Below are positions 21,838 to 31,011 of a stretch of 64,000 nucleotides of DNA, piece by piece. The DNA is from Macrocystis pyrifera (taxonomy: Eukaryota; Sar; Phaeophyceae; Laminariales; Laminariaceae): contig JASSKH010000005.1 of the NCBI GenBank assembly GCA_031763025.1, positions 8,429,514 to 8,493,513 of the forward strand, given 5' to 3'. Numbering within the stretch: the first letter of the stretch is position 1; each line of letters starts with the position of its first letter. The notes under the pieces were generated by a model, which was not told the DNA's origin, did no database searches, and saw only the letters and a program-made list of their open reading frames with translations. A program made the position numbers and the translations under genes.

Positions 21838-22316
21838 ATGGCGACTCATGAGGTAGGAGGGTCTGCTTCCCCTCCCGGTGGTCGAACCACTGAGGCCCAG
21901 GGCCCCTCAATGCCCCACCGCCCAAGGCTCGTCGATGGGAATCGAGCGCCTTGTACAACAGACCAACACGAGGGTGGTCTCGGAGGACGCAGTACGCTCC
22001 ACCTACCGCGCCCGGGGATCCACCTCCCGCGCCAGGGAAGTTCTGTGGGCTGCCCGGGCGAACAGCACCGCGTCGTGTTGCCGAGGCAGGAGTCTCAGCT
22101 GAGAGTCTTCTCCTCGCCGCGACCGCGACGTCGACCGCTTTAGTCCCCACTCCAGCCCCCGGACCTGGTATCTCAGACCAGCACCTCTCCAGCGCGATCG
22201 CGGTCGACGCCCGGACCCGAGGGCCCGAGGACACAGACTTCTTGCAGGAGAGTGTCGCCTGCATGGCGGCCGGGACGAGCAAGTTCCTCCCTTCTGCGGC
22301 GGCGACGGCGATGGAA
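21838..22316 (+). pseudogene. Gag-like N-terminal remnant
   Basis: An ATG at 21838 opens MATHEVGGSASP. Homologous starts lie at 53051 (METQEVGRSASP) and, with the ATG lost, at about 51227. The reading then shifts frame to GIERLVQQTNTRVVSEDAVR and again to a third frame ending MAAGTSKFLPS. The region is G/C-rich with no zinc knuckle. Its position right after an LTR and primer-binding site is where a gag ORF starts. Disrupted by at least two frame changes. Confidence 0.65.
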
Positions 22317-22517
22317 AAGAGGGGTTGAAACGTCGTCCTGCGTGACGTGGTACGGCGGGGATTTCTTGGAGAAGTTGTTGAGCACGTGTTGCGTTAACCC
22401 TGGCGGAAAGCACTTCGGCATGTCGCCACGGTCGTGGGGGTTGACACAGGACTTGCAGCGTTGAATTGATACGCACCGACGAGCATCAGCGCGCGGCATA
22501 TCGGAAGGAACCATCAC
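22317..22517 (-). pseudogene. Gypsy integrase tail / chromodomain-proximal fragment, inverted
   Basis: The minus-strand frame starts at the edge of the fragment and reads CKSCVNPHDRGDMPKCFPPG, then HVLNNFSKKSPPYHVTQDDV. I recognise this as the stretch after the GPY/F module in stramenopile gypsy integrases, leading toward a chromodomain. It is fused at about 22317 to opposite-strand gag-like sequence, so it was inserted or inverted within the element. Confidence 0.7.
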
Positions 22518-22519
22518 CG

Positions 22520-22790
22520 CGATGACGTTCTTTTACAACCAAAATCGTGATTCACAGTGGAGCTGGCGTCCTCGCCCCTTTTGGTTGTGTGGCGCTTTTA
22601 GACGCTGGCTCCCCACAGACTTTCACTCGACGAGACGTTTTGGATCGCATGCTCTCGGTGGGGGGGGGTTATTCATCACGTGCGAGCAAAAATGCGCTCC
22701 TCGTTCTTGGGGGCGGTTTGGCGAATCGGCCCCTCTGAAAACTTCGACAAGTGTACGCCTGAGCGTTTATCTTTTTTCGGCTGCACTCGA
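22520..22790 (+). pseudogene. Retroviral-type aspartic protease remnant
   Basis: One frame reads APFGCVALLDAGSPQTF followed by RRDVLDRMLS. This matches the active-site region of retrotransposon proteases, with DAG in place of the usual DTG or DSG. At the nine-G run (22660-22668) the frame changes and continues in another frame as CAPRSWGRFGESAPL. Both the changed active-site residue and the frameshift argue against activity. Confidence 0.7.
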
Positions 22791-23245
22791 TATTTTTTTC
22801 TTGCCGTTTTCCTAGTCTTGGGGGCTGTTTTTCTACTTCTTGACGTTTTGCGAGTTTTCGAGTCGGGGGTTGTCTGCTCGGTATGTTCTTGGTATGTTTT
22901 TCTTGGGTTGGGTTGGGGAGGGCTTTGGCGTATTTTGTCCTGCGTACCCCCCGCTCAGTGTCGGGGCTGGTCTGGGTAATCGAGCCACTCATTTGTGGTA
23001 CAGGACACGTTGCCAGCTCGATATTTTTTTCTTGTCGTTTTCCTGGTCTTGGGGGCTGTTTTTCTGTTTCTTGACGTTTTGCGAGTTTCCGGATCGGGGG
23101 TTGTCTGCTCGGTATGTTCCTGGTATGTTTTTTCTTGGGTTGGGTTGGGGAGGGCTTTGGCGTATTTTGTCCTGCCTACCGCCCCGCTCAGTGTCGGGGC
23201 TGGTCTGGGTAATCGCGCCACTCATCTGTGGCACAGGACACGTTT
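22786..23245 (+). repeat. 231-bp direct tandem duplication
   Basis: Two near-identical copies start 'ctcgatattttttt' at 22786 and 23017 and end after 'acaggacacgtt'. Only scattered differences are visible, so the duplication is recent. Confidence 0.85.
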
Positions 23246-23329
23246 TCAGAGTTGGAGGCTGGGCTTAGGTGGTTCTTGGCGTATTCCGTCTTTTTTTTTC
23301 TTCTTCTCGTTTTTGGTACGCACTTCTCG

Positions 23330-23599
23330 CTTTTCAGTAGACACTATCTCGCCCTTCCCCCGTTGCGGGTGGCATGGCGATGACTTTCGTTGACGATTTC
23401 TTCCAGTTCCTTACGGTTTTGGCCTTCCTTTCTCTCTTTTTTACGTACCTTGCCGGCTTCGTTGCCTCGCCGTTCAGAGGTGTGGCAGTGGGTTTTGAGG
23501 AGCCGCATCTTCGACTCATGTTCTATTGATAGTTCGTGGAATCGGGGTTTCCATGAATTCCCCATAATTCTGCGTATACGGCTCACCAGAGTGGGCTAG
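23330..23599 (+). repeat. Internal 3' end of family-B element with polypurine context
   Basis: Aligns with 55600-55878 along its length and with 24880-25020 in part. Ends CAGAGTGGGCTAG directly before the LTR. Confidence 0.75.
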
Positions 23600-23882
23600 C
23601 GTTATGGTACTGGTTTGAATTAGGTTGAAAGCACGGCAAAAAAATTACCCGGTTCCAGGCACTGGGGTCGTATTTGTAGTGCTTGGGAGGCGTATCTTAG
23701 ATGGAAAACCAGGGTTTCTCCAGCGAGGCACGATCTTGGCTCCCAGTCAACGCGTACACGAAAATAATAAAGTTGCTCTTCTTCTATCTCTAAACAAACA
23801 ACACACGTGAGTACCAACGAGTACCGGCTAAATAGGCAAACTTGTCCAGGTATGAAAAGTGTCTCGATCTCTGATACTAACA
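23600..23882 (+). repeat. 3' LTR, family B
   Basis: 283 bp ending ACTAACA. No primer-binding site follows, which fits a 3' LTR. Confidence 0.8.
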
Positions 23883-23948
23883 AAATCTCAAGAACACAAC
23901 GATAACCGCCAAGAGCATGCGGTGTAGTCGATCGTTCGCCATCACAGG

Positions 23949-24545
23949 AGCTTGGAGTCTGTGGTCAGGGGACATCCGGGGGACATCCCCGGGTTTCCTA
24001 TAGAAGATATGGATCTTGGGGTATAACGGATGTTGCGTCCTTGCTGCTGACGAACATTGCCCGCAGCAATTACTCCGTTTATTTTTATTTTTTTTCTCGG
24101 TAATCATTCGCATCTCTTACTTCGCGTTGAACAGGGTGGCTGACTTACTCGTACAGCGATATGCTGGCCTCGAGCTGAGCTTGGTCATCCGAGGCGTACC
24201 AGCATATTTACGAGGCCAGCAGGTACGCCTCGCATGACCAAGCTCAGCTCGAGGCAAGCATATAGCTGTACCTGGTACGATAAATTATGGTACGCCTCGG
24301 ATGACCAAGCTCAGCTCGAGGCCAGCATATAGCTGTCGCACTCGAGTAAGTCAGCCACCCTGGCCAACGCGAAGCAAGAGATGTGAATTATTACCGAGAA
24401 AAAAAGAGTTGTAAACAGAGGAACTGGTGCGGGCAATGTTCCCCAGCAACAAGGACGCAACATCCGTTGTACCCCAAGATCCATATCTCTATAGGAAACC
24501 CGGGGATGCCCCCCGACGTCCCCTGACGACCACAAGTCTCTAGCT
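23949..24545. repeat. Long inverted repeat, about 250-bp arms
   Basis: The left arm (23949-24200) is closely reverse-complementary to the right arm (24289-24545). Both carry 'cccgggtttcctatag', 'atatggatcttggggta', 'aacggatgttgcgtccttg', 'cagggtggctgacttactcg' and 'gaggcgtacc' in the same order. The 88-bp loop holds a third, partial copy of the inner segment (about 24222-24270). A transcript could fold into a very long hairpin. No coding capacity and no obvious target-site duplication. Confidence 0.9.
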
Positions 24546-24879
24546 ACGGCTATATGCCGGGATAGCGTGTCAGAGATACCTCGAGAGTACAACAGTAGCA
24601 GCGATGATATGTACAAGTATTAGGCCCGCTACGTTATGCCTCCTGTGTGGGGTTCAAAACCAGTTTCGGTCAGCTCGGGGACCGTACAAAACTGGTGTCT
24701 GGTTTCGTCTGGCCAGGCCATTTCTGATTGAAATACAGAAATTGTTTTAGATATTTCTATTTTTGGTCCATCGATGAGATTCGATAAATCGGATCTGGTA
24801 CGAAATTATTCCTGGATCTCTCTACAAACCCTGTTCTGTTTTTCGGTTTGTGCTCCGATAAGAGTCAGCCTAATCTTGA

Positions 24880-25020
24880 CGTTCAGAGGTGTGGGAGAGG
24901 GTTTTGAGGAGCCGCATCTTCCACTCACAATGTTCTATATAGCTCGTGGAATCGGGGTTTCCATGATTTTCCCATATTTATGCATATATATATATACCGC
25001 TCATCAGAGGAGGGGTGGAC
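24880..25020 (+). repeat. Partial internal 3' end of family-B element
   Basis: Shares 'gttcagaggtgtgggag', 'gaggagccgcatcttc' and 'tcgtggaatcggggtttcc' with 23480-23590, then diverges after 'ctcatcagag'. Confidence 0.7.
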
Positions 25021-25085
25021 ATACCTTGACAGTAGATATTTATGGGGGTTTGGTGTTGGACGCCTGAAGCCGACCCTCCGACCCG

Positions 25086-25116
25086 AACCCTAACCCTAAC
25101 CCTAACCCGAACCCTA
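25086..25116. repeat. Interstitial telomere-like repeat
   Basis: Three to four CCCTAA-type units (complement TTAGGG) with degenerate CCCGAA units at each side. A related ggttagggttaatgg stretch occurs at about 62955. Confidence 0.8.
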
Positions 25117-25359
25117 TGCCAGTGGTCAGTGCTGGGATGCTGTGCTTGTTAAGACTCTAGGTTGGCTCGGCCGGCGTAGATGCTGAGCTTGGGAAGACTC
25201 TAGGTTGACTCGGGATGACTCGGGATGCTGTGGCTGGGAAATACTCGAAAGTTGATTAAGCCGCGTAAAACATACCACTAGCCAATCAGAGTGCCTAATT
25301 AGCTACCCCAGGAAGATCTACTATCAAGGTTTGTCCACTACTGCATCAGAGTGGGCCAG

Positions 25360-25638
25360 TGTTATGGTACAATATTGCTTTGAATGAGGCCGAAAGGCCC
25401 ACAATTACCAAGTTCAGGTATTGGGATAGTATTTTTAGTAGTACTTGGGAGACGTATCTTAGATGGAACACCAGGGGTTTTCCAGGGAGGCACGAGCCTT
25501 TTGCTCTGCCTCTCATCGTGCTCGAAAACAAGAAAACTGATCTTCTTCTATCGTCAAGCGAACAACGTGAGTACCAACGAGCATACCTGCTCAATAGGCA
25601 AACCTAGCAAGGGATACGATGTGTCCTGACCTTGACAA
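25360..25638 (+). repeat. LTR, family B (3' LTR)
   Basis: Starts TGTTATGGTAC after CATCAGAGTGGGCCAG and ends near CTTGACAAC, with no primer-binding site after it. Confidence 0.75.
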
Positions 25639-26940
25639 CCGTTGCGAGAAGTTGTACAGGATGCATGTACTATCTGTCTGCATACCGCGAGAGCGTGAGT
25701 TAGCTACATTCGATGAAAATCGACGAGCAGTGGGAATGCTGAGCCCTATGCGCGATAAAAAATAAAGGCACGTACCGGGGGGGAGAAGGGAAGACACCTG
25801 TGACCACGGCTTGTCCAGAAGGTCGTCGAGGGTAACACCTCTTAAGAATTAGGCTGGAAAGTGAAAGTGATGAGTAAATACCGTAGCAGGTAGTCAAGAT
25901 CAAAGGCGGGAAACATGCGCCAGATGCGGATAACACGAGTCCCACCGGCAACAATATGGCTGAAGGATACAAGATTAGGATTTTGTCTGCCTTTCAAAGG
26001 TCTACGGTAGATCAAGTGGGAATCGATTATCTGTCTGAGTTGTGGAAGATTTGCCCCAAACGGGAGGAGGGCATTCTCGTCAATAATAATTTGGCAAGTC
26101 CATCATCCTCGGGCTCTTTTGGCATTATCTGCTTGGCACCGTCGTCGTCGAAACTTCGAATCCAAAAGGCTGTGCGAAATATGACGGAAAGTTTCATTCC
26201 GACATGCCCGAGCCGCGTGATGCAAGTATACAACAGCATACGGCCAGGCGCCGAAATGGTTACGCAAAGATTGCGTGCGAGTAAAGTTATTGTGGCGGGT
26301 GATACGACGACTCGTTCCTACTATCAATATTAATAACTACTGTTGTAGTACAAACAAGCAGGAGGACAAGAAATATCAACTCATCATTTTGTAGGCACCT
26401 GGGACCTGGTACAACAGCAGCAAGCAGCGGTATGTGTGTGTTCTTCACGTTACTACAGCTGTGCGGCACCAGCACCGCAGCAGCAGCAGCAGCAGCAGCA
26501 GCAGTCCTTTCTGCCATCATCTATGGTACACATCCAGCACGTCCAGTGCCCGTTCTGTGCCGATTCGGTACGATTTTTATCAGGTCAAAGTTGTCGTTGA
26601 TCTATTACATACGGAAAATCTTCGTGACTTCATGTACGAACAAAATCCCCCAAAAAATCTACGCGAATTTGGAATGCGAAACAAAAAAAATACCCGCTGA
26701 TGCGCGCGGTGATGAGATATGGCAATTCATATTAATAATATCGTCACATAAGTTATCGCATATATATGTGGACAACGTGAACGGCAACTTTAATTATTTA
26801 CCTGATCTTAATCACGCTATTATTTAATTACTTGCTGATTTGCTGTCAGGTATCCGTACATGATATTATTTTTCTGATATTTAATTATTATTTATTATAT
26901 CAGAAAATCAATCAACATATAACAACCCACAGCGAGCGCC
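25639..26940. other. No gene recognised; CAG microsatellite at 26478
   Basis: A 125-codon open frame at 25956-26333 (plus) has ordinary amino-acid composition but no domain I recognise and no clear splice context. I do not call it. The rest is A/T-rich. Confidence 0.35.
26478..26504 (+). repeat. (CAG)9 microsatellite
   Basis: Nine perfect CAG triplets. Confidence 0.9.
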
Positions 26941-27385
26941 AGAATCATGTGTAAAATATGTAGATGCCCCAAAAAAACGGACGTTTTCTTGGAGATTCTT
27001 TGGATTGTTGTGTATATTCTGATTAAGACGTACGTGCCCTGCAGGGATGTTGCTGCTGTTTTTAATACAAAATCCCCTTACGTTCTTGTTCTCTTGCTTT
27101 CACTTCAGAAATTGTCCCGGGAAACTGACCTAATACTGCAAGCACGTGCTGCGAACCACGCTCAACGAGTGGAGACTGGGAGGGCGGGGCACGGTTGTTC
27201 AGTAGATCCCACCCCCTATACTGCACTTTGCTTTGGGCTCCACACAGACCGGCAGAGATCTCTGGCTGGACTCGGGCGCAGGCGAATATCGAAGGAGATT
27301 ATTATTGTTCGTCCCCTACTTGCAGGAAGAGAGGGACGAGAGAGAGAGCAAGAGAGGTCACTCGATTGCACACGCCAGTTGGAAG

Positions 27386-27508
27386 ATGAAGCTGGCTTTG
27401 CTATTTGCCGCCATCGCGGCGATGAACGCTGCGCCGTCTTGTGCTCAAGAGGAGGATTGCTGCTCTACGGATGCCGACTGTATTGACCTCCAGGGCCCAG
27501 AAGAAGTT
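27386..27508 (+). CDS. Exon 1 of a cysteine-rich secreted protein
   Basis: The ATG at 27386 opens a 41-codon exon. MKLALLFAAIAAMNAAPSCA is a typical signal peptide with likely cleavage before QEED, so the product should enter the secretory pathway. The mature start carries EEDCCSTDADC, three cysteines. The exon ends in phase 0 at a strong GTGAGT donor (27509). Exons at 30854, 39876 and 40237 follow on the same strand with compatible phases. I do not recognise the family. An upstream GA-rich leader (27330-27360) may be 5' untranslated sequence. The later ATG-less extension of this frame beyond the donor (to 27547) is taken to be intron. Confidence 0.6.
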
Positions 27509-27582
27509 GTGAGTACTCGTACACGGAGGAAGCATGCGTTGGTTTAGCAAAAAATCGTGCCAAAAGCTAGAAGACAGCGGCC

Positions 27583-27618
<36 letters not shown>

Positions 27619-30600
27619 AGCGCACAGCGGGACAGCAGCAGCACGCACACCCTACGCAGTAATCGTCTACAGAGTAGGTCACAGATGGCGTCATGCCGAA
27701 CTCGAAACAAAACCTGCGATCCAAACGAGAGAAGAGTTGTTTGTCACTGCTACTGCTGCTGTTGCGGAACGCGTGGAGGGTGGGTTGGGACATCTACTGC
27801 TGTAGGTGTACGGTACGTCACGTAGGTAAAGATGGCGGCAACCACAAAGCTATTAATATTATAAAGTTTACTCTCGACCCTCTACTGCTGTCGTTCGATC
27901 GTATTCCTCCACGCATCATTGAAACATAGACTGAAAACAAGAGAAGGAGCTTTCTTTTTTTTCTTTTTTTTTCGTGTCGTTCCCCGAAACAAAGTCATTC
28001 ATATCCTAGGCTGCTAGGGTCGAAGGACTTGCGAGAAAGCAGGGCGATCACGTTGGGAGCAACATCCCGTTTGTAGGAGCGTTTCCCCTCGCGTCTCACG
28101 GGTGACAGGTACCCGTTTTGCCTCAAGCCCTTCTGCAAGTCTTTGCTCTAAAGCTGCGATGGATGGAGGGCTTGCGAGGAGCACTAAGTATATTCAAGCT
28201 AAATACTTACGTACAAGCTAACTACTCCCACTTTGGATGGGAATATAATCCCCGTGTGGTTTTTGATGTCAATATAAAACGATTCTTATATTTCCGTCCA
28301 AATTGAATTTTGCTTTACCGCTGCTGTGTTTTTTTTCAAGTTTCCCGCCGGTCCTCCTTTTTGAGGTGCAATTCCATTTTTTTTTTTAGGCGACGTTCCG
28401 ACGAATTGATTGAGCAAAATACGACAGAGGTCGTGCCCATTACCGCCGATTTAACCGGTAGCAGTTGAGTCTTGGGTACAGAGTTTTTTTATACATATCG
28501 TGGCGGTATATTAATATCAATACTTCGTGTTATGGTCATACGTACTGCTCCAGTTCCTTGCCTTGCCTCTCTTCTTGACTATACTACACGTATGCTACCT
28601 CGACGGTTGTAGTAGTATTAATACAGCAGTAGTGTTGTGTGGTTTTTTATATACACGAGCATCAACAGAAACATGGGAATACGTACTGCTGCGGCTTCGG
28701 CGGTGTGCCGTGCCCATCCACCCGCCCAGAGCACGACGCTTTTGAATAACGTTTTCTGCTGCTGATGGTATGGTGGTCGGTCTGCTGCTGTTTTATACCA
28801 GTACCTGCTACCTGGTACATCAGATATGAGAACAGGGACAACGGTCAGTCTTGTTGCCTTCTGGCGAACCATTTCTTGCGTTCTGTTCAGGTACTGGTGT
28901 GTATTCTATGGGTTGATGGACCATAAAATACAATACCGGCCCAAGGTCGCTTCAACCACTAACTTTGAATGTTGCTCCCTACTTCGCATCATCGTACTTT
29001 GGATCATCATGTTTTTAGCACCAGGTAGTTTTTGTTCCCCAGGAGTTTCGCGCGGTAGCAGCGGCCGCCTTGACCATCGGCATGCCTAATCCGTGAGCGA
29101 TCGGTGACGTTGCTTCCCCTTGCTTTCCTTTTGGCTCGAGGTTTCGCAATGCCCAAATATACGCACTTCTTTTACATGAATTATTTTGTGAGACAACTAT
29201 CAATATGAATATTAATATTCATATCACCAGGTATATGAACACAACAACGTATTCGTCATTAATAAAACCAACGTATGTGTAATTCTATCAAGAGCTTGTG
29301 TCGCCCTCCAGACCCTTTCGACCTCTGACTCACTCGAAGATACGTATCGCCTACTTTTTTGTTACCATACAGTATTCGTTTTTTTTTTCTTCACTTCGCT
29401 TCATCTTATACTATTATTAATACTCGTACGAGTACTCCTGTCTGTACTTCCTTACCTGCTGCACGTCACGAGATATCATAGCGAGATAACTCTCTGCTGG
29501 AAAATTGTGAGCCGGCAGGGATTCGTGCGTATATATTAATAGTATGCAGGCTCTATACAGAGAGCATCTCGTATTTTGGCTCACAGGCTCGCGGCTTGTT
29601 GTGATTGTCAACGTTCAGTATAGGCTCTGAAAGTTGATTATATAGGATTTGGTGTTTCTTTCCTCTCTTGAGCACAAACATTCATCAATATTTCTTCCCC
29701 AAACTCGTAACACAGGTCGCTTACTGCATATCATGCGATCATATACCTGGTGGATTGCAGGCCTCGTATCATCGCGTGCTTCCTCGCAAAGGCGGTGTCG
29801 AGACTCGATGCCAAAGCGCGTTCTGCAGGCTTCGACTCGCACACTCGCACTGAACTGCGTCATGGGATCTCATCCATCGCCGCATCATAATTCCATCCAT
29901 GATTTTAGTTGTTCAGATGTAGATAAGTGATATGTACGAAGAAGATACGAGTCGACCTTGGCCGTACGAATGTGAAGAACACACGAACACACACGATAGC
30001 GACGTAAATCTACGATCTAAGATACTCGTACGAGTGGAGGGTCTATTGGTACGTGATACCAGGTACTTTTCATCCATTAATACCAGACTGGTTCAATCGT
30101 CGATGTTGTTATTTTTGTAGATGTTCCTGCTATGCTCCTCGCAGCCATAATATGTTGTTGATAATAGTCTCGCTCGTCTTCTTTTTGTATTGATTTTCCT
30201 TGGACGGATGGATTTACCGGCATTTACATTATTGTATTTAATATCAGCACTGAGTACCCGTTGCATCCAGCACCACCGAGCAGCGACAGGGTCGACGGCA
30301 GTCCATGGACTATCGGTCTATCATGATACTTGTATCTATTCTTCTTCGCAGAGTCATTTCGTAAGAACCAAGTACACCACGCCATTATTAATGGTGGTTC
30401 GGGCATACTATGAACATTCCAACTTTTCCTGATACGATATATGGTTGTGTTGTTCATTCACTTGGTCTATATATATACGGTACTTTTTTTTTTGTACATT
30501 CTCGTTTGCGATTGTTTATACGCCATATCACGACCTATTATTGAAGTTATGTTACACTTTCAAGACTTTCGAGAGGTGCACAGCAGTTTTTCAGAGCGCA

Positions 30601-30853
30601 CTAATCCGATTGGCTTTTTTTTTTGTACAACACGACAGACATTCTTTCAGCCGTAATTTTCCTTGATATTTCATGTACGAAGTGACACCAACCGTGGGCT
30701 GTGGCTGTGGGCCGTGTACGACTCCGTCCTGAATTCACCCTGAACGCTGAAAAGGCGAACGACGAACCAAAAAGTGTAACCTCCCGTTTTGCCTCTTGTC
30801 TTTCCTGCTCTTCGTTTCGTTTCCGCTTTGCCCCCTACCTATCTTCACGTCAG
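27509..30853 (+). other. Proposed intron 1
   Basis: GTGAGT at the 5' end and a long pyrimidine tract plus CAG at the 3' end. It contains an (AGC)n run at 27583-27616 and A/T-rich sequence with TACCAGGTA motifs. No exon-like frame with good splice sites was seen inside. Confidence 0.5.
27583..27616 (+). repeat. (CAG)n microsatellite in intron 1
   Basis: About eleven CAG triplets. Confidence 0.9.
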
Positions 30854-30908
30854 GAATACAATGAGCGTTTCGGGAAGACTCTCGTTTGCGACATGAATTG
30901 CCCAGGAT
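30854..30908 (+). CDS. Exon 2 of the cysteine-rich secreted protein (candidate)
   Basis: A 55-bp exon preceded by an excellent 3' splice context: about 45 bp of pyrimidine-rich sequence ending cacgtCAG. It ends at GTGAGT (30909). Entering in phase 0 from exon 1 it reads EYNERFGKTLVCDMNCPG plus one base, leaving phase 1. The two cysteines continue the pattern of exon 1. Exon size is very small, so transcript evidence is needed. Confidence 0.45.
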
Positions 30909-31011
30909 GTGAGTACCGCCGTATTTTTTGTGTTTCGTACATTTTTTTTATAATTTTTGAAATACGTCAGCTGTGAGTTCGACTGATTAAATAGTTGTTA
31001 CTCAACTTTGC

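Larger units (their letters stand above)
21449..23882 (+). mobile_element. Non-autonomous Ty3/gypsy-type element, family B, with rearranged interior
   Basis: The 5' LTR is 21449-21727, with primer-binding-site remnant TGGCGTCGACGG at 21730. The interior holds, in order: a gag-like start (21838), an inverted integrase fragment (22317-22517), a protease remnant (22520-22790), a tandem duplication (22786-23245), and a conserved internal 3' end finishing CAGAGTGGGCTAG (23330-23599). The 3' LTR is 23600-23882. About 2.4 kb in total, with no reverse transcriptase or RNase H. No target-site duplication was found, so the ends could belong to two elements. Confidence 0.65.
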
